Shown here: piece after piece, positions 1 to 6,466 of the stretch
Layout: each line of letters starts with the position of its first letter
Position numbering within the stretch: position 1 is the stretch's first letter
Source: Bifidobacteriaceae bacterium
GTDB lineage: Bacteria; Actinomycetota; Actinomycetes; Actinomycetales; WQXJ01
NCBI GenBank assembly: GCA_031256885.1
Contig: JAIRPS010000018.1
Location: 1-8,252 of the forward strand
Length of the DNA stretch: 8,252 bases
Reading direction: 5' to 3'
Made by a program: the position numbers and the translations under genes
Notes under the pieces: model-generated
What the model saw: only the letters and a program-made list of their open reading frames with translations
Told to the model about the DNA's origin: nothing
Database searches by the model: none

Positions 1-101
1 TCCACCAACGGGCTGATCTGGTGAACTAGATTGGAGTCCAGGGCAGCGTTTGCGTCGATCAAAGGATCATCGATTGGCAGCGCAGCAAAAATTAGGTAAG
101 G
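1..101 (-). other. possible open fragment leaving the left edge
   Basis: On the minus strand one frame stays open from just after a stop at 104-102 to the left edge. It would encode a stretch containing IDANAALDSNLVHQISPLV. The only bacterial-type start seen is a TTG at 62, and it has no ribosome binding site. It could be the start of a divergent gene controlled by the same iron box, or chance. All three plus-strand frames meet a stop within the first 29 bases, so a plus-strand gene could only end there. No family is recognised. Confidence 0.15.
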
Positions 102-114
102 TTAACCTAATAAT
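74..114 (+). promoter_or_regulatory. candidate promoter overlapping the iron box
   Basis: TTGGCA at 74-79 resembles a -35 element and is 17 nt from a poor -10-like TAAGGT at 97-102. Alternatively, AATAAT at 109-114 is a better -10 (5 of 6) with no good -35 at normal spacing. Either choice places the polymerase site on the DtxR-like box, the arrangement expected for repression. Which hexamers are used cannot be decided by eye. Confidence 0.3.
92..110. promoter_or_regulatory. DtxR/IdeR-type iron-responsive operator
   Basis: The 19-mer TTAGGTAAGGTTAACCTAA agrees with the DtxR/IdeR consensus as I recall it (TTAGGTTAGCCTAACCTAA) at 16 of 19 positions. The outer arms ATTAGGT (91-97) and ACCTAAT (105-111) are exact inverted repeats, and AGGTTAACCT inside it is a 10-bp palindrome. 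In actinobacteria, Fe(II)-loaded DtxR/IdeR binds such sites near promoters and represses iron-uptake genes. The site lies 157 bp before the ABC transporter start and probably makes that operon iron-repressed. It could also act on a divergent gene to the left. The consensus is from memory; binding is inferred. Confidence 0.75.
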
Positions 115-230
115 GAGCGTTCTTGCTTGCTGCCCGCGCTGCGGACAACTTGGCCACAGGGTCTGCAGCAACCGATCCGCGCTCATCTGAACAGTACGCC
201 AAGAATCGGCATCGAGTAAAGGACAACACC

Positions 231-275
231 GTGAAGCAACAATCACTGCAAGCAGGTAACACTGGCCATGCTTGA
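231..275 (+). CDS. 14-codon leader peptide ORF ahead of the ABC genes
   Basis: A GTG at 231 opens a short frame, MKQQSLQAGNTGHA, that stops at 273-275. It therefore overlaps the transporter's ATG (268) by eight bases. AAAGGA at 218-223 is a good ribosome binding site, 7 nt before the GTG, whereas the transporter ATG has only a weak AGG at 254-256. The likely role is translational coupling: ribosomes loaded at 231 stop beside 268 and restart there. The same frame is open back to a stop at 114-116, with a TTG at 123, so a 50-residue version is possible. The peptide resembles no family I know, and its translation is not proven. Confidence 0.35.
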   Translation: MKQQSLQAGNTGHA

Positions 276-1995
276 AACAAAAATTCTGCGCTTAGGGCAC
301 GGTTCATGGCGGCACATTGTTGCCCAACCGTTAGTTCAATGGATCGGCTTAGCGGCCAGTGCTACAGCCATATTGGCGATAGCCCGCTTCCTTGCAGAAA
401 TATCCGAAAGCGCTCAACCCGCTGCGAGCCTTGGCAGCTTGTTAGGAGTGGCCATCCCCGCAACACTGGTTCGTGCGGCCGCTGGATTTGCTGCCACTCG
501 AATTTCGTTTTTGGCAGGCGGCAGCGTCAAACGCAATCTGCGCAGCCAGCTTTATGCCAAACTGGTTGACCTTGGGCCTACCTATGTTGAAACGGTGCCT
601 ACTGCTGGCTTGTTACAACTGGCCACTGAAGGTGTTGACCAGCTCGAAGCCTATTTTGGCCGTTATTTACCACAACTATTCTACTGTTTGGTTGCCCCCA
701 TAACAGTATTTGCCATACTCGCACCGATTGCCACACCTGTGGCTGTTGCCTTATTAGCTTGTGCACCGTTGATCCCCTTACTCTTGGTCGGAGCAAATGC
801 CATGGCCAAGCGGGTAATGAAGCGACAATGGTCTGCCTACATTTCACTTGGTGACAGGTTTTTAGAGTCGCTTCAAGGTATGACAACATTGAAAGTCTAC
901 TCGGCCGATGCACAAAAACAGACTGAAATGGATAATGAAGCTGAGCGTTTCCGTGTTTCAACCATGAGGGTTTTACGAATGCAATTAGGCTCGATCATTT
1001 TTATGGACCTAGTTGCCTTTGGCGGTGCCGCATTGGCAATTTATCTGGCAGCATCAAACTACCACAACCATGGCCTCGCTCTTGCCGCAGCACTATCTGG
1101 CATACTACTTGCGGCAGAGTTTTTTGCACCTCTACGATTGCTCGGGTCATATTTTCATTTGTCGTTGAATGGGGCGGCCGCCGCTGCTCGACTATTAGCC
1201 ATTCTTGAACTGCCTTCTCGGCCCGATGGCGATAAATCACTACCGCCCGAACCTTTCGCTATTCAGGCGCGTAGTCTCAGTTTTTCTTATGGGCAAACCA
1301 TGGTTCTTCAAGATGTGAACTTTGAGATTGCTGCACAAGGCCTAACTGCACTAGTGGGAGACTCAGGCAGTGGTAAATCAACTATCGCGGCTTTACTGGC
1401 CGGACGGCAAAGTGGTTACCAGGGTAGCATTAGATTTGGCAGCGTTGAACTTAGCGATGTAACACGCAACCAGTTGCAAAAATCAGTAACACTGGTGACC
1501 CATGATGCTGTCGTATTTGCCGGTACGGTGCGAGACAATCTTACTTTAGCTAACCCCGCCGCCAGTGATGAAGAACTTGCCACTGCCCTGGATCAAGTCA
1601 GCCTGGCAGATTTACCAGGCGGATTGGCTGCACCAGTCAAGGAACGTGGCACTAACTTATCAAGTGGCCAACGTCAACGATTATGCCTGGCCAGAGCATT
1701 GCTGCGCCCCAGCCAACTGCTCATTTTAGATGAAGCAACCGCAAATATTGACGCTGAATCGGAGGCAATTATCATGTCCGTTGTGAACACTTTGGCGCAA
1801 CAAACAGCGGTTTTGCTGATATCGCACCGTCTGGCCAATGTGGTACCGGCACAATGCATCTACCAGCTGGCCAATGGCAAAATTGGGCAAAAAGGTACCC
1901 ATGAACAGCTCTTAGCGGAACAAGGCGTTTATACCGAAATGTGGTCAAAACAGTGTGACTTAGAAAGCTACAGTATGGCAGGAGGCCGCAAATGA
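268..1995 (+). CDS. ABC half-transporter, CydD-like (TMD-NBD), subunit 1
   Basis: This 575-residue protein has an N-terminal membrane domain (about 1-310, several long hydrophobic helices) fused to an ATPase domain (about 328-560). The ATPase shows an aromatic A-loop in FSYGQ, Walker A GDSGSGKS at 364-371, signature LSSGQ at 464-468, Walker B ending D488 with catalytic E489, and H-loop H520. The Q-loop position carries His (H412, THDAVVF) instead of Gln. It probably pairs with the next gene product as a heterodimer in the cytoplasmic membrane, since the genes share an ATGA overlap. The CydDC-like fold is known for thiol export, and haem has been proposed as a CydDC substrate; siderophore or porphyrin transporters of this fold also exist. 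Given the iron box upstream and the HtaA-like genes nearby, I infer a haem- or iron-related cargo, but the substrate is not visible in the sequence. ATG268 fits the family's N-terminus; the ribosome site is weak and translation is probably coupled to the leader ORF. Confidence 0.9.
   Translation: MLETKILRLGHGSWRHIVAQPLVQWIGLAASATAILAIARFLAEISESAQPAASLGSLLGVAIPATLVRAAAGFAATRISFLAGGSVKRNLRSQLYAKLVDLGPTYVETVPTAGLLQLATEGVDQLEAYFGRYLPQLFYCLVAPITVFAILAPIATPVAVALLACAPLIPLLLVGANAMAKRVMKRQWSAYISLGDRFLESLQGMTTLKVYSADAQKQTEMDNEAERFRVSTMRVLRMQLGSIIFMDLVAFGGAALAIYLAASNYHNHGLALAAALSGILLAAEFFAPLRLLGSYFHLSLNGAAAAARLLAILELPSRPDGDKSLPPEPFAIQARSLSFSYGQTMVLQDVNFEIAAQGLTALVGDSGSGKSTIAALLAGRQSGYQGSIRFGSVELSDVTRNQLQKSVTLVTHDAVVFAGTVRDNLTLANPAASDEELATALDQVSLADLPGGLAAPVKERGTNLSSGQRQRLCLARALLRPSQLLILDEATANIDAESEAIIMSVVNTLAQQTAVLLISHRLANVVPAQCIYQLANGKIGQKGTHEQLLAEQGVYTEMWSKQCDLESYSMAGGRK
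1980..1985 (+). promoter_or_regulatory. strong ribosome binding site for ABC subunit 2
   Basis: AGGAGG lies 6 nt before the ATG at 1992, inside the last codons of the upstream gene. It fixes the start at 1992 and, with the ATGA overlap (1992-1995), shows that the two transporter halves are made together. Confidence 0.85.
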
Positions 1996-3599
1996 GAACA
2001 ATCATCAAAATGCTGAGACTGGTGCGTCCGCTCAGTTTGCCCATGGTCGGTGCAGTTGTATTAGGTGTGATGGGGCACTTGTCAGCCACTGCCGTACCTG
2101 TCCTTGGAGTCTATGCTCTGCTTGAAAACAACTGGAAGTTCATGCTTGCACTCATGCTCACATGCGGCCTGCTCAGAGGGGTGTTTCGCTATGGCGAGCA
2201 GACCTTGAACCATTACATTGCATTTAAACTATTAGCGCTGATTCGCCAACACTTGTTTAGCGCGCTGCGCCGTTTGACTCCTGCCAAGCTTGAAGACCGC
2301 AATCGCGGAGAGTTAGTTAATGCAATTACCAGTGACGTTGAATTACTAGAAATATTTTACGCCCACACAATTTCACCCTCAGCTATCGCATTGCTTGTCT
2401 CAGCAATCGCGTCAGCGATTTGTTTCATATTTCACCCTTTGCTTGGCCTGCTCGCCATGCTTGGTTATTTAGTTGTGGGTGTGGCCATTCCTCTCGGCGT
2501 AGCTCGTTTTGCGAAGGTCGATGGCGGTAAATCCCGGACATTAGCAGGCCAGTTATCAACTGCCTGGCTTGATACTCTACGCGGTTTGCCAGAGCTGAGC
2601 CAGTTTGGTCAAACAAAAAATCGTGGTGACTTGTTAGCGGATTACACTGTGCGTGCCCATGGCATCAATCAGCGGATGGGTCGGCATGAAGGCATTGCTT
2701 CAGCATTATCAGCGCTTTCAGTAACAGGGTTCAGTTTAGTAGTGTTGGTTGTCGGTTTCCAGCTTTGGCAGTCAAACACATTAGACTTGGTTGGTGCCAT
2801 ACTGCCTTGCGTTATTCTTTTGTCCTCATTTGGGCCGGTAATAGCATTAGCTGCATTAGGTGGCAGCATCCAGCCGTCTCTGGCTGCTGGAAAACGTGTT
2901 TTGTCAATTCTTGACGAAACTCCACAAACAGAAGAAATCATTCATGGTGCAACTCCTGATTTTCAAGGTGCCGCCAGTCAAGCTCTCTGCTTTTCTTATG
3001 GGCAGAATAATGTGCTAAATGGCCTAACCGCTCATCTTAAAATGGGCGAAATTACGGGCATATCAGGTAAATCAGGTGCTGGTAAATCGACCTTTTTGAA
3101 ACTACTAATGCGCTTTTGGGACATTTCCAGCGGTAAGCTTACGATCTCTGAAACGCCAATTTCCTGCATACAGACTGATCATTTACGTAAAACCGTTGCT
3201 TACATGACGCAAGATGCAGATATTTTCCATGACACGATTGCTGCCAATATTGCTATAGGCAACACTGCTGCTAGCCGCGATGAGATCATCCGTGCCGCCC
3301 ACAAAGCTGCACTGCATGAGTTTGTTTGCACTCTACCAAACGGTTACGACACTCAGATTGGTGAACTGGGGTCAACCCTTTCGGCTGGCCAACGTCAAAG
3401 AATTGCTTTAGCCAGAGCCTTTCTGAGCGGAGCCCCACTACTGTTGCTTGATGAACCGACATCCAGTCTTGATGCTCTAAATGAGGGTGCTATTCTCAAA
3501 GCCTTGGTTCAAGAGTGCCGCGACACTGGCAGGACTGTCGCCTTGGTGTCACATCGCGCTTCAAGCCTCGGGGTGGCTGACCAGCAGTTTGTCATCTGA
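1992..3599 (+). CDS. ABC half-transporter, CydC-like (TMD-NBD), subunit 2
   Basis: This 535-residue partner subunit has a membrane domain (about 1-310) followed by an ATPase domain from about 327. It shows Walker A GKSGAGKS at 359-366, a normal Q-loop Gln (Q407, MTQDADIF), signature LSAGQ at 463-467, Walker B D487 with catalytic E488, and H-loop H521. It has the standard Q-loop residue where subunit 1 has His. The protein ends only about 14 residues after the H-loop histidine (VADQQFVI), so the usual last strand and helix of the ATPase domain (often about 30 more residues) are missing. Reading past the stop does not restore ABC-like sequence, so a simple late stop mutation is not supported. 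Its last 39 bp overlap the end of the opposite-strand gene. It is probably the second half of the heterodimer with subunit 1; substrate unknown, with haem, porphyrin, siderophore or thiol as candidates. Confidence 0.88.
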   Translation: MRTIIKMLRLVRPLSLPMVGAVVLGVMGHLSATAVPVLGVYALLENNWKFMLALMLTCGLLRGVFRYGEQTLNHYIAFKLLALIRQHLFSALRRLTPAKLEDRNRGELVNAITSDVELLEIFYAHTISPSAIALLVSAIASAICFIFHPLLGLLAMLGYLVVGVAIPLGVARFAKVDGGKSRTLAGQLSTAWLDTLRGLPELSQFGQTKNRGDLLADYTVRAHGINQRMGRHEGIASALSALSVTGFSLVVLVVGFQLWQSNTLDLVGAILPCVILLSSFGPVIALAALGGSIQPSLAAGKRVLSILDETPQTEEIIHGATPDFQGAASQALCFSYGQNNVLNGLTAHLKMGEITGISGKSGAGKSTFLKLLMRFWDISSGKLTISETPISCIQTDHLRKTVAYMTQDADIFHDTIAANIAIGNTAASRDEIIRAAHKAALHEFVCTLPNGYDTQIGELGSTLSAGQRQRIALARAFLSGAPLLLLDEPTSSLDALNEGAILKALVQECRDTGRTVALVSHRASSLGVADQQFVI

Positions 3600-4658
3600 C
3601 GCTGTGTTCTTTGCCTTTTGAGTTCGCCGCGTCCGCCAAAATGGCCATACAACCGCCGCAGCAACCAAAAGCACTAGCAGTCCCGTCCACAACCAAGGCA
3701 CTGTCCAAATGGTTAAACTGCCTGCTGTTGACACTGATTCCCCCTCAGCACCAAGCCCAATCGCCAATGCGCTAACTGAAACTTTGACTGTAGTGCGGAA
3801 TAACGGAATAACTCCAGAAACATTGGCTGTGCGCACCAGTGTTGATCCCGGCAATATTTCCGGCAACACTTGGTCAGCAGCAACGACTTGTTTGCCAAGG
3901 CCTGCTGGTCCACTTGTCTCCAAATATTCGGTTGGCACCAAACGCAGTGAACCACTGTTATGCAACGAATATGTCACTTTGAGTGTGCCGCTGCGCAATG
4001 GGTTGGTTGGCTGCTCAGCTTGCACCTGCAGGTTGGAGATTGTTATACCAGCAGTCGCCTGCCCATCAACATTAAGGTAGGCGCGCAACGCTAAACGGCG
4101 GTCAACCTGCACAGCAGCCGAAGATTCAGCAGATTCCACCAGCGATGTCACAATCCCCGCCGAATGGTCACCGGCAGTGGCATCGCTTGGCACAGTCCAC
4201 CGTAACGGTACTGTCACTGCAGTCGAAGGCTCAAGGGTGATAGTTACGTCAGTTTGGCCCAACCAATCACTAGGCGGTGAAACTGTGCTGGCGGCAGTGT
4301 CGACTGTTGCGGGGTTGCCAAAACTAACCCAGGCACCAGCATCCTCAGCCGGCGAAGCCGCAGGTTGTAAATCCAGCAAACCATCAGCCGTAGTGTATGC
4401 ATCAGCAGCATATACTCGCAAAGTCAACGGTTTGCTTGAGCGTGATTGGATCACCACACCGTCAGTGATGACTGCTCCAGGCGCTGTCAAATAATTGTAA
4501 TTGGGGCGATCATTGCCCAGCGGACCGTTGGCTGGGCTAAGCGCCCAGCCAACGGTCGGGCTGTCCACAGCCAAGGCAGTCACCGGCTGGTTCAGTGCAA
4601 ACAAACTGCCAACCAGCACTAATGCGAATAGAACCAAACGAGTACCAAGGCTGTGCAT
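3561..4658 (-). CDS. DUF916-type WxL-partner surface protein, membrane anchored
   Basis: This 365-residue protein has a signal peptide (about 1-30, cleavage likely after TALA). A DUF916-like Ig fold follows at about 35-175, with VGWALSPANGP, RPNYNY, LTLRVYAADAYTT and DHSAGIVTSL as typical markers. A second beta-rich region (about 185-310) sits where Firmicute homologues carry DUF3324. It ends with one membrane helix (about 320-341) and a basic tail starting RTRR. In Gram-positive bacteria, DUF916/DUF3324 proteins are encoded beside WxL-domain proteins and are thought to bind them and peptidoglycan. Here the gene sits 5 nt after one ending in a WxL-like domain, so it probably holds that protein at the surface. 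ATG4658 gives a clean signal peptide; its ribosome site is weak (GGGG), so coupling to the preceding gene is likely. A perfect hairpin lies just after the signal-peptide codons. Confidence 0.85.
   Translation of the reverse strand: MHSLGTRLVLFALVLVGSLFALNQPVTALAVDSPTVGWALSPANGPLGNDRPNYNYLTAPGAVITDGVVIQSRSSKPLTLRVYAADAYTTADGLLDLQPAASPAEDAGAWVSFGNPATVDTAASTVSPPSDWLGQTDVTITLEPSTAVTVPLRWTVPSDATAGDHSAGIVTSLVESAESSAAVQVDRRLALRAYLNVDGQATAGITISNLQVQAEQPTNPLRSGTLKVTYSLHNSGSLRLVPTEYLETSGPAGLGKQVVAADQVLPEILPGSTLVRTANVSGVIPLFRTTVKVSVSALAIGLGAEGESVSTAGSLTIWTVPWLWTGLLVLLVAAAVVWPFWRTRRTQKAKNTASDDKLLVSHPEA
4523..4557. repeat. perfect 15-bp inverted repeat inside the DUF916 gene
   Basis: GACCGTTGGCTGGGC (4523-4537) and its exact reverse complement (4543-4557) flank the 5-nt loop TAAGC. 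The repeat is GC-rich and lies about 100 nt into the coding sequence, over the codons for the conserved TVGWALSPANGP start of the DUF916 domain. No T-run follows on the minus strand, so it does not look like an intrinsic terminator. As mRNA it would form a strong stem that could slow ribosomes or protect a 3' fragment; function is inference. Confidence 0.85.
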
Positions 4659-4663
4659 CTAAG

Positions 4664-6466
4664 TTACCCCACTGCCGTGATTGTCAGCAGACCGGTGTAG
4701 TTACCGGCGGCTGTGGTGGCTGGTACCTTCAACGCCAATCCGGCAGCAACAGTGGCAGTGCCCAAGACGTGGCCGGCATTCGCAAATGCCAGTGTTTTCG
4801 CAGTTGACAACCCGCCTTGGGCTTCCGGCACAACCGCAGCACCGGCTTGCGCACCGGCCCCAGCATTAGCTACTGCCGGTGTCCAGCCAAGATATTGACC
4901 GCCAAAGCTACCGGCGGTGCCAACAAAATCAGTCACTTGACCAGACAATGACCATTCGGCGGACGCAATCCGGGTGTCAGTTACCTCAATATTTGGTAGC
5001 GCGCCGTTCGCCGCAAAACCATCCGTCAACTCAGTGGCCGTTCCCAGCGACACCGCAGCGTTACCAGCGATTCGCCAAGAAAACTCACCCGCGTCAGGTG
5101 TGCCTTCTGGCACCTCAACCTCCACTGGAATGCCAGGTCCAAAAGTGATGGCAGTATATGTTTCAAAAGCCGGCTGAGCAGCACCCCCACCTGGATAAGT
5201 GTAAATGCCGTAATTGCCGCCCACCAATCCTTTAGCTTCAGCCGCTGCATCAGCTGCAATCTTCGATACTTCAAATGTTGCTGTGAAAGAGCCGTCTTCA
5301 GTCAGTTCAATCGCACCATTGTTGGTTCCACCAACAGTGTTAATAAACTCTGCCAATACAGCCCAACGGACTGCAGCAGTGGGGCGGGCAGCCGAATTTG
5401 CCCCGGCGGACGGCCGCCAGTTTTCAGCAAAACGGCCGAAAGCCACGTAAACACCCGATGATTTCCCAGCCAAAGGTGGGTATACACCGGTTACTGCTGC
5501 GGGGTCAAAACCGCTTCCTTGAACTGTGATAGTTGTTGTGCCATTGTCGGAAAGCCGGACCTGAGAAACCGCCACCTGCGGTGCCAGCGTACCGGTGCCA
5601 CCTGCTGCATCCCAGTTAACTGTCACCGGTGAGGCAACTTTCCGAGCATCTGAGCTGCCGCCCGAGGAATACCAATAAGAACTCTGTCCGGTTTCCAGTT
5701 GAAAGTTAATGAAATCTTGAGGGAAAGAACCCCAAGTATCGCCACTAGTGGTTTGGCTGACACCAGTTACCGTTACACCCAAATATTCGGGAGTTACGGT
5801 AAAACCATCTTCGCCTAAGTCAATGTTCTTGAAATTTGCCAATGTGATCTGTCGGGGTGCCAAAGTAGTCCAAACAGTTGGGTCATCCATTGATGCTCCA
5901 TAGCCTGAACCTGTTGCAACCAACTGGCCGGTGCCATTCTGGTTGACTGTCAGTACCGGGTCAGTTGCTGTCCAGTATGTCATTCCCGAATAGTAGGCGA
6001 CTGTGAAAGACCCCTGCCAGGCAACCGTGGCCGTGCCGGTTGACAAATCAACCTGACCGACACCACCACGCAATTTGACCCGATTACCGCTGGTCCGGCC
6101 ACTCGTATTGACGGCTAGGCCATCGGCGTTTTGGCATTTGGTGGCCCATGTGGGGGCCGCCCAACCGGCATCGGCAGTCGGCTTTTCAATGGCGACATTA
6201 CCGGCTAAAGCCGCGTAAAAGCCATCTGCTTCAGTCCAGGTGCGTGAACTGCCAGTGTTGCCGGCCACACCAGCAGAAATGAAGTTGCAGGTGCCTGGAG
6301 CGTATGCGCCACTACCTGATTCAAGGTTGATACCCCATGACAAGGTAACATCATCAATTGGCTGTACGGCAGCCGTGGCGGTTAGGCCGCCAATCAGGCA
6401 ACTGGTGCCTGCCAAGGCGGAAGCTAACAGTAAACCTGTCAGTTTGCGCCGCAATTGTGTCTTCAT
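4664..6466 (-). CDS. secreted HtaA-like protein with C-terminal WxL-like domain
   Basis: This 600-residue protein has a signal peptide (about 1-32) and an HtaA/CR-like domain (about 40-286; LSWGINLE, Y55, C60, C111, Y158-Y159, SSYWYSSGG near 262-270). A beta domain common in actinobacterial HtaA proteins follows (about 297-443; GSGFDP, PPLAGKSSGVYVAFGRFAENW, NYGIYTYPG). The last part (about 455-600) is WxL-like, with FSWRIAG, EWSLSGQVTDF, YLGWTP and a final YTGLLTITAVG. HtaA domains bind haem at the cell surface in corynebacteria. There is no membrane helix or sortase motif, so retention probably depends on the WxL-like end and the DUF916 partner encoded 5 nt downstream. ATG6466 is chosen because it starts a proper signal peptide, follows GGAAGGAA at 6484-6477, and overlaps the upstream stop as ATGA. 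The open frame extends 63 codons further, but those residues are not signal-like and lie over the upstream gene. Confidence 0.88.
   Translation of the reverse strand: MKTQLRRKLTGLLLASALAGTSCLIGGLTATAAVQPIDDVTLSWGINLESGSGAYAPGTCNFISAGVAGNTGSSRTWTEADGFYAALAGNVAIEKPTADAGWAAPTWATKCQNADGLAVNTSGRTSGNRVKLRGGVGQVDLSTGTATVAWQGSFTVAYYSGMTYWTATDPVLTVNQNGTGQLVATGSGYGASMDDPTVWTTLAPRQITLANFKNIDLGEDGFTVTPEYLGVTVTGVSQTTSGDTWGSFPQDFINFQLETGQSSYWYSSGGSSDARKVASPVTVNWDAAGGTGTLAPQVAVSQVRLSDNGTTTITVQGSGFDPAAVTGVYPPLAGKSSGVYVAFGRFAENWRPSAGANSAARPTAAVRWAVLAEFINTVGGTNNGAIELTEDGSFTATFEVSKIAADAAAEAKGLVGGNYGIYTYPGGGAAQPAFETYTAITFGPGIPVEVEVPEGTPDAGEFSWRIAGNAAVSLGTATELTDGFAANGALPNIEVTDTRIASAEWSLSGQVTDFVGTAGSFGGQYLGWTPAVANAGAGAQAGAAVVPEAQGGLSTAKTLAFANAGHVLGTATVAAGLALKVPATTAAGNYTGLLTITAVG

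Noticed and set aside
107..307. 66-residue minus-strand frame across the leader region
   Set aside because: It covers the operon leader and the transporter start, has no recognisable domain or ribosome site, and its Cys/Phe-rich middle looks non-coding.
268..3599. Calling the transporter pair cydD and cydC of cytochrome bd assembly
   Set aside because: No cydAB genes are in the window, and the iron box and HtaA-like neighbours point elsewhere; the fold is similar but the gene symbols are not justified.
3561..3660. Bidirectional intrinsic terminator between the convergent operons
   Set aside because: Only weak, imperfect pairing (around GCTGACCAGC) and no T-run on either strand were seen.
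3709..4080. 123-residue plus-strand frame
   Set aside because: It is a shadow of the DUF916 gene, which has clear signal peptide, domain and membrane helix on the other strand.
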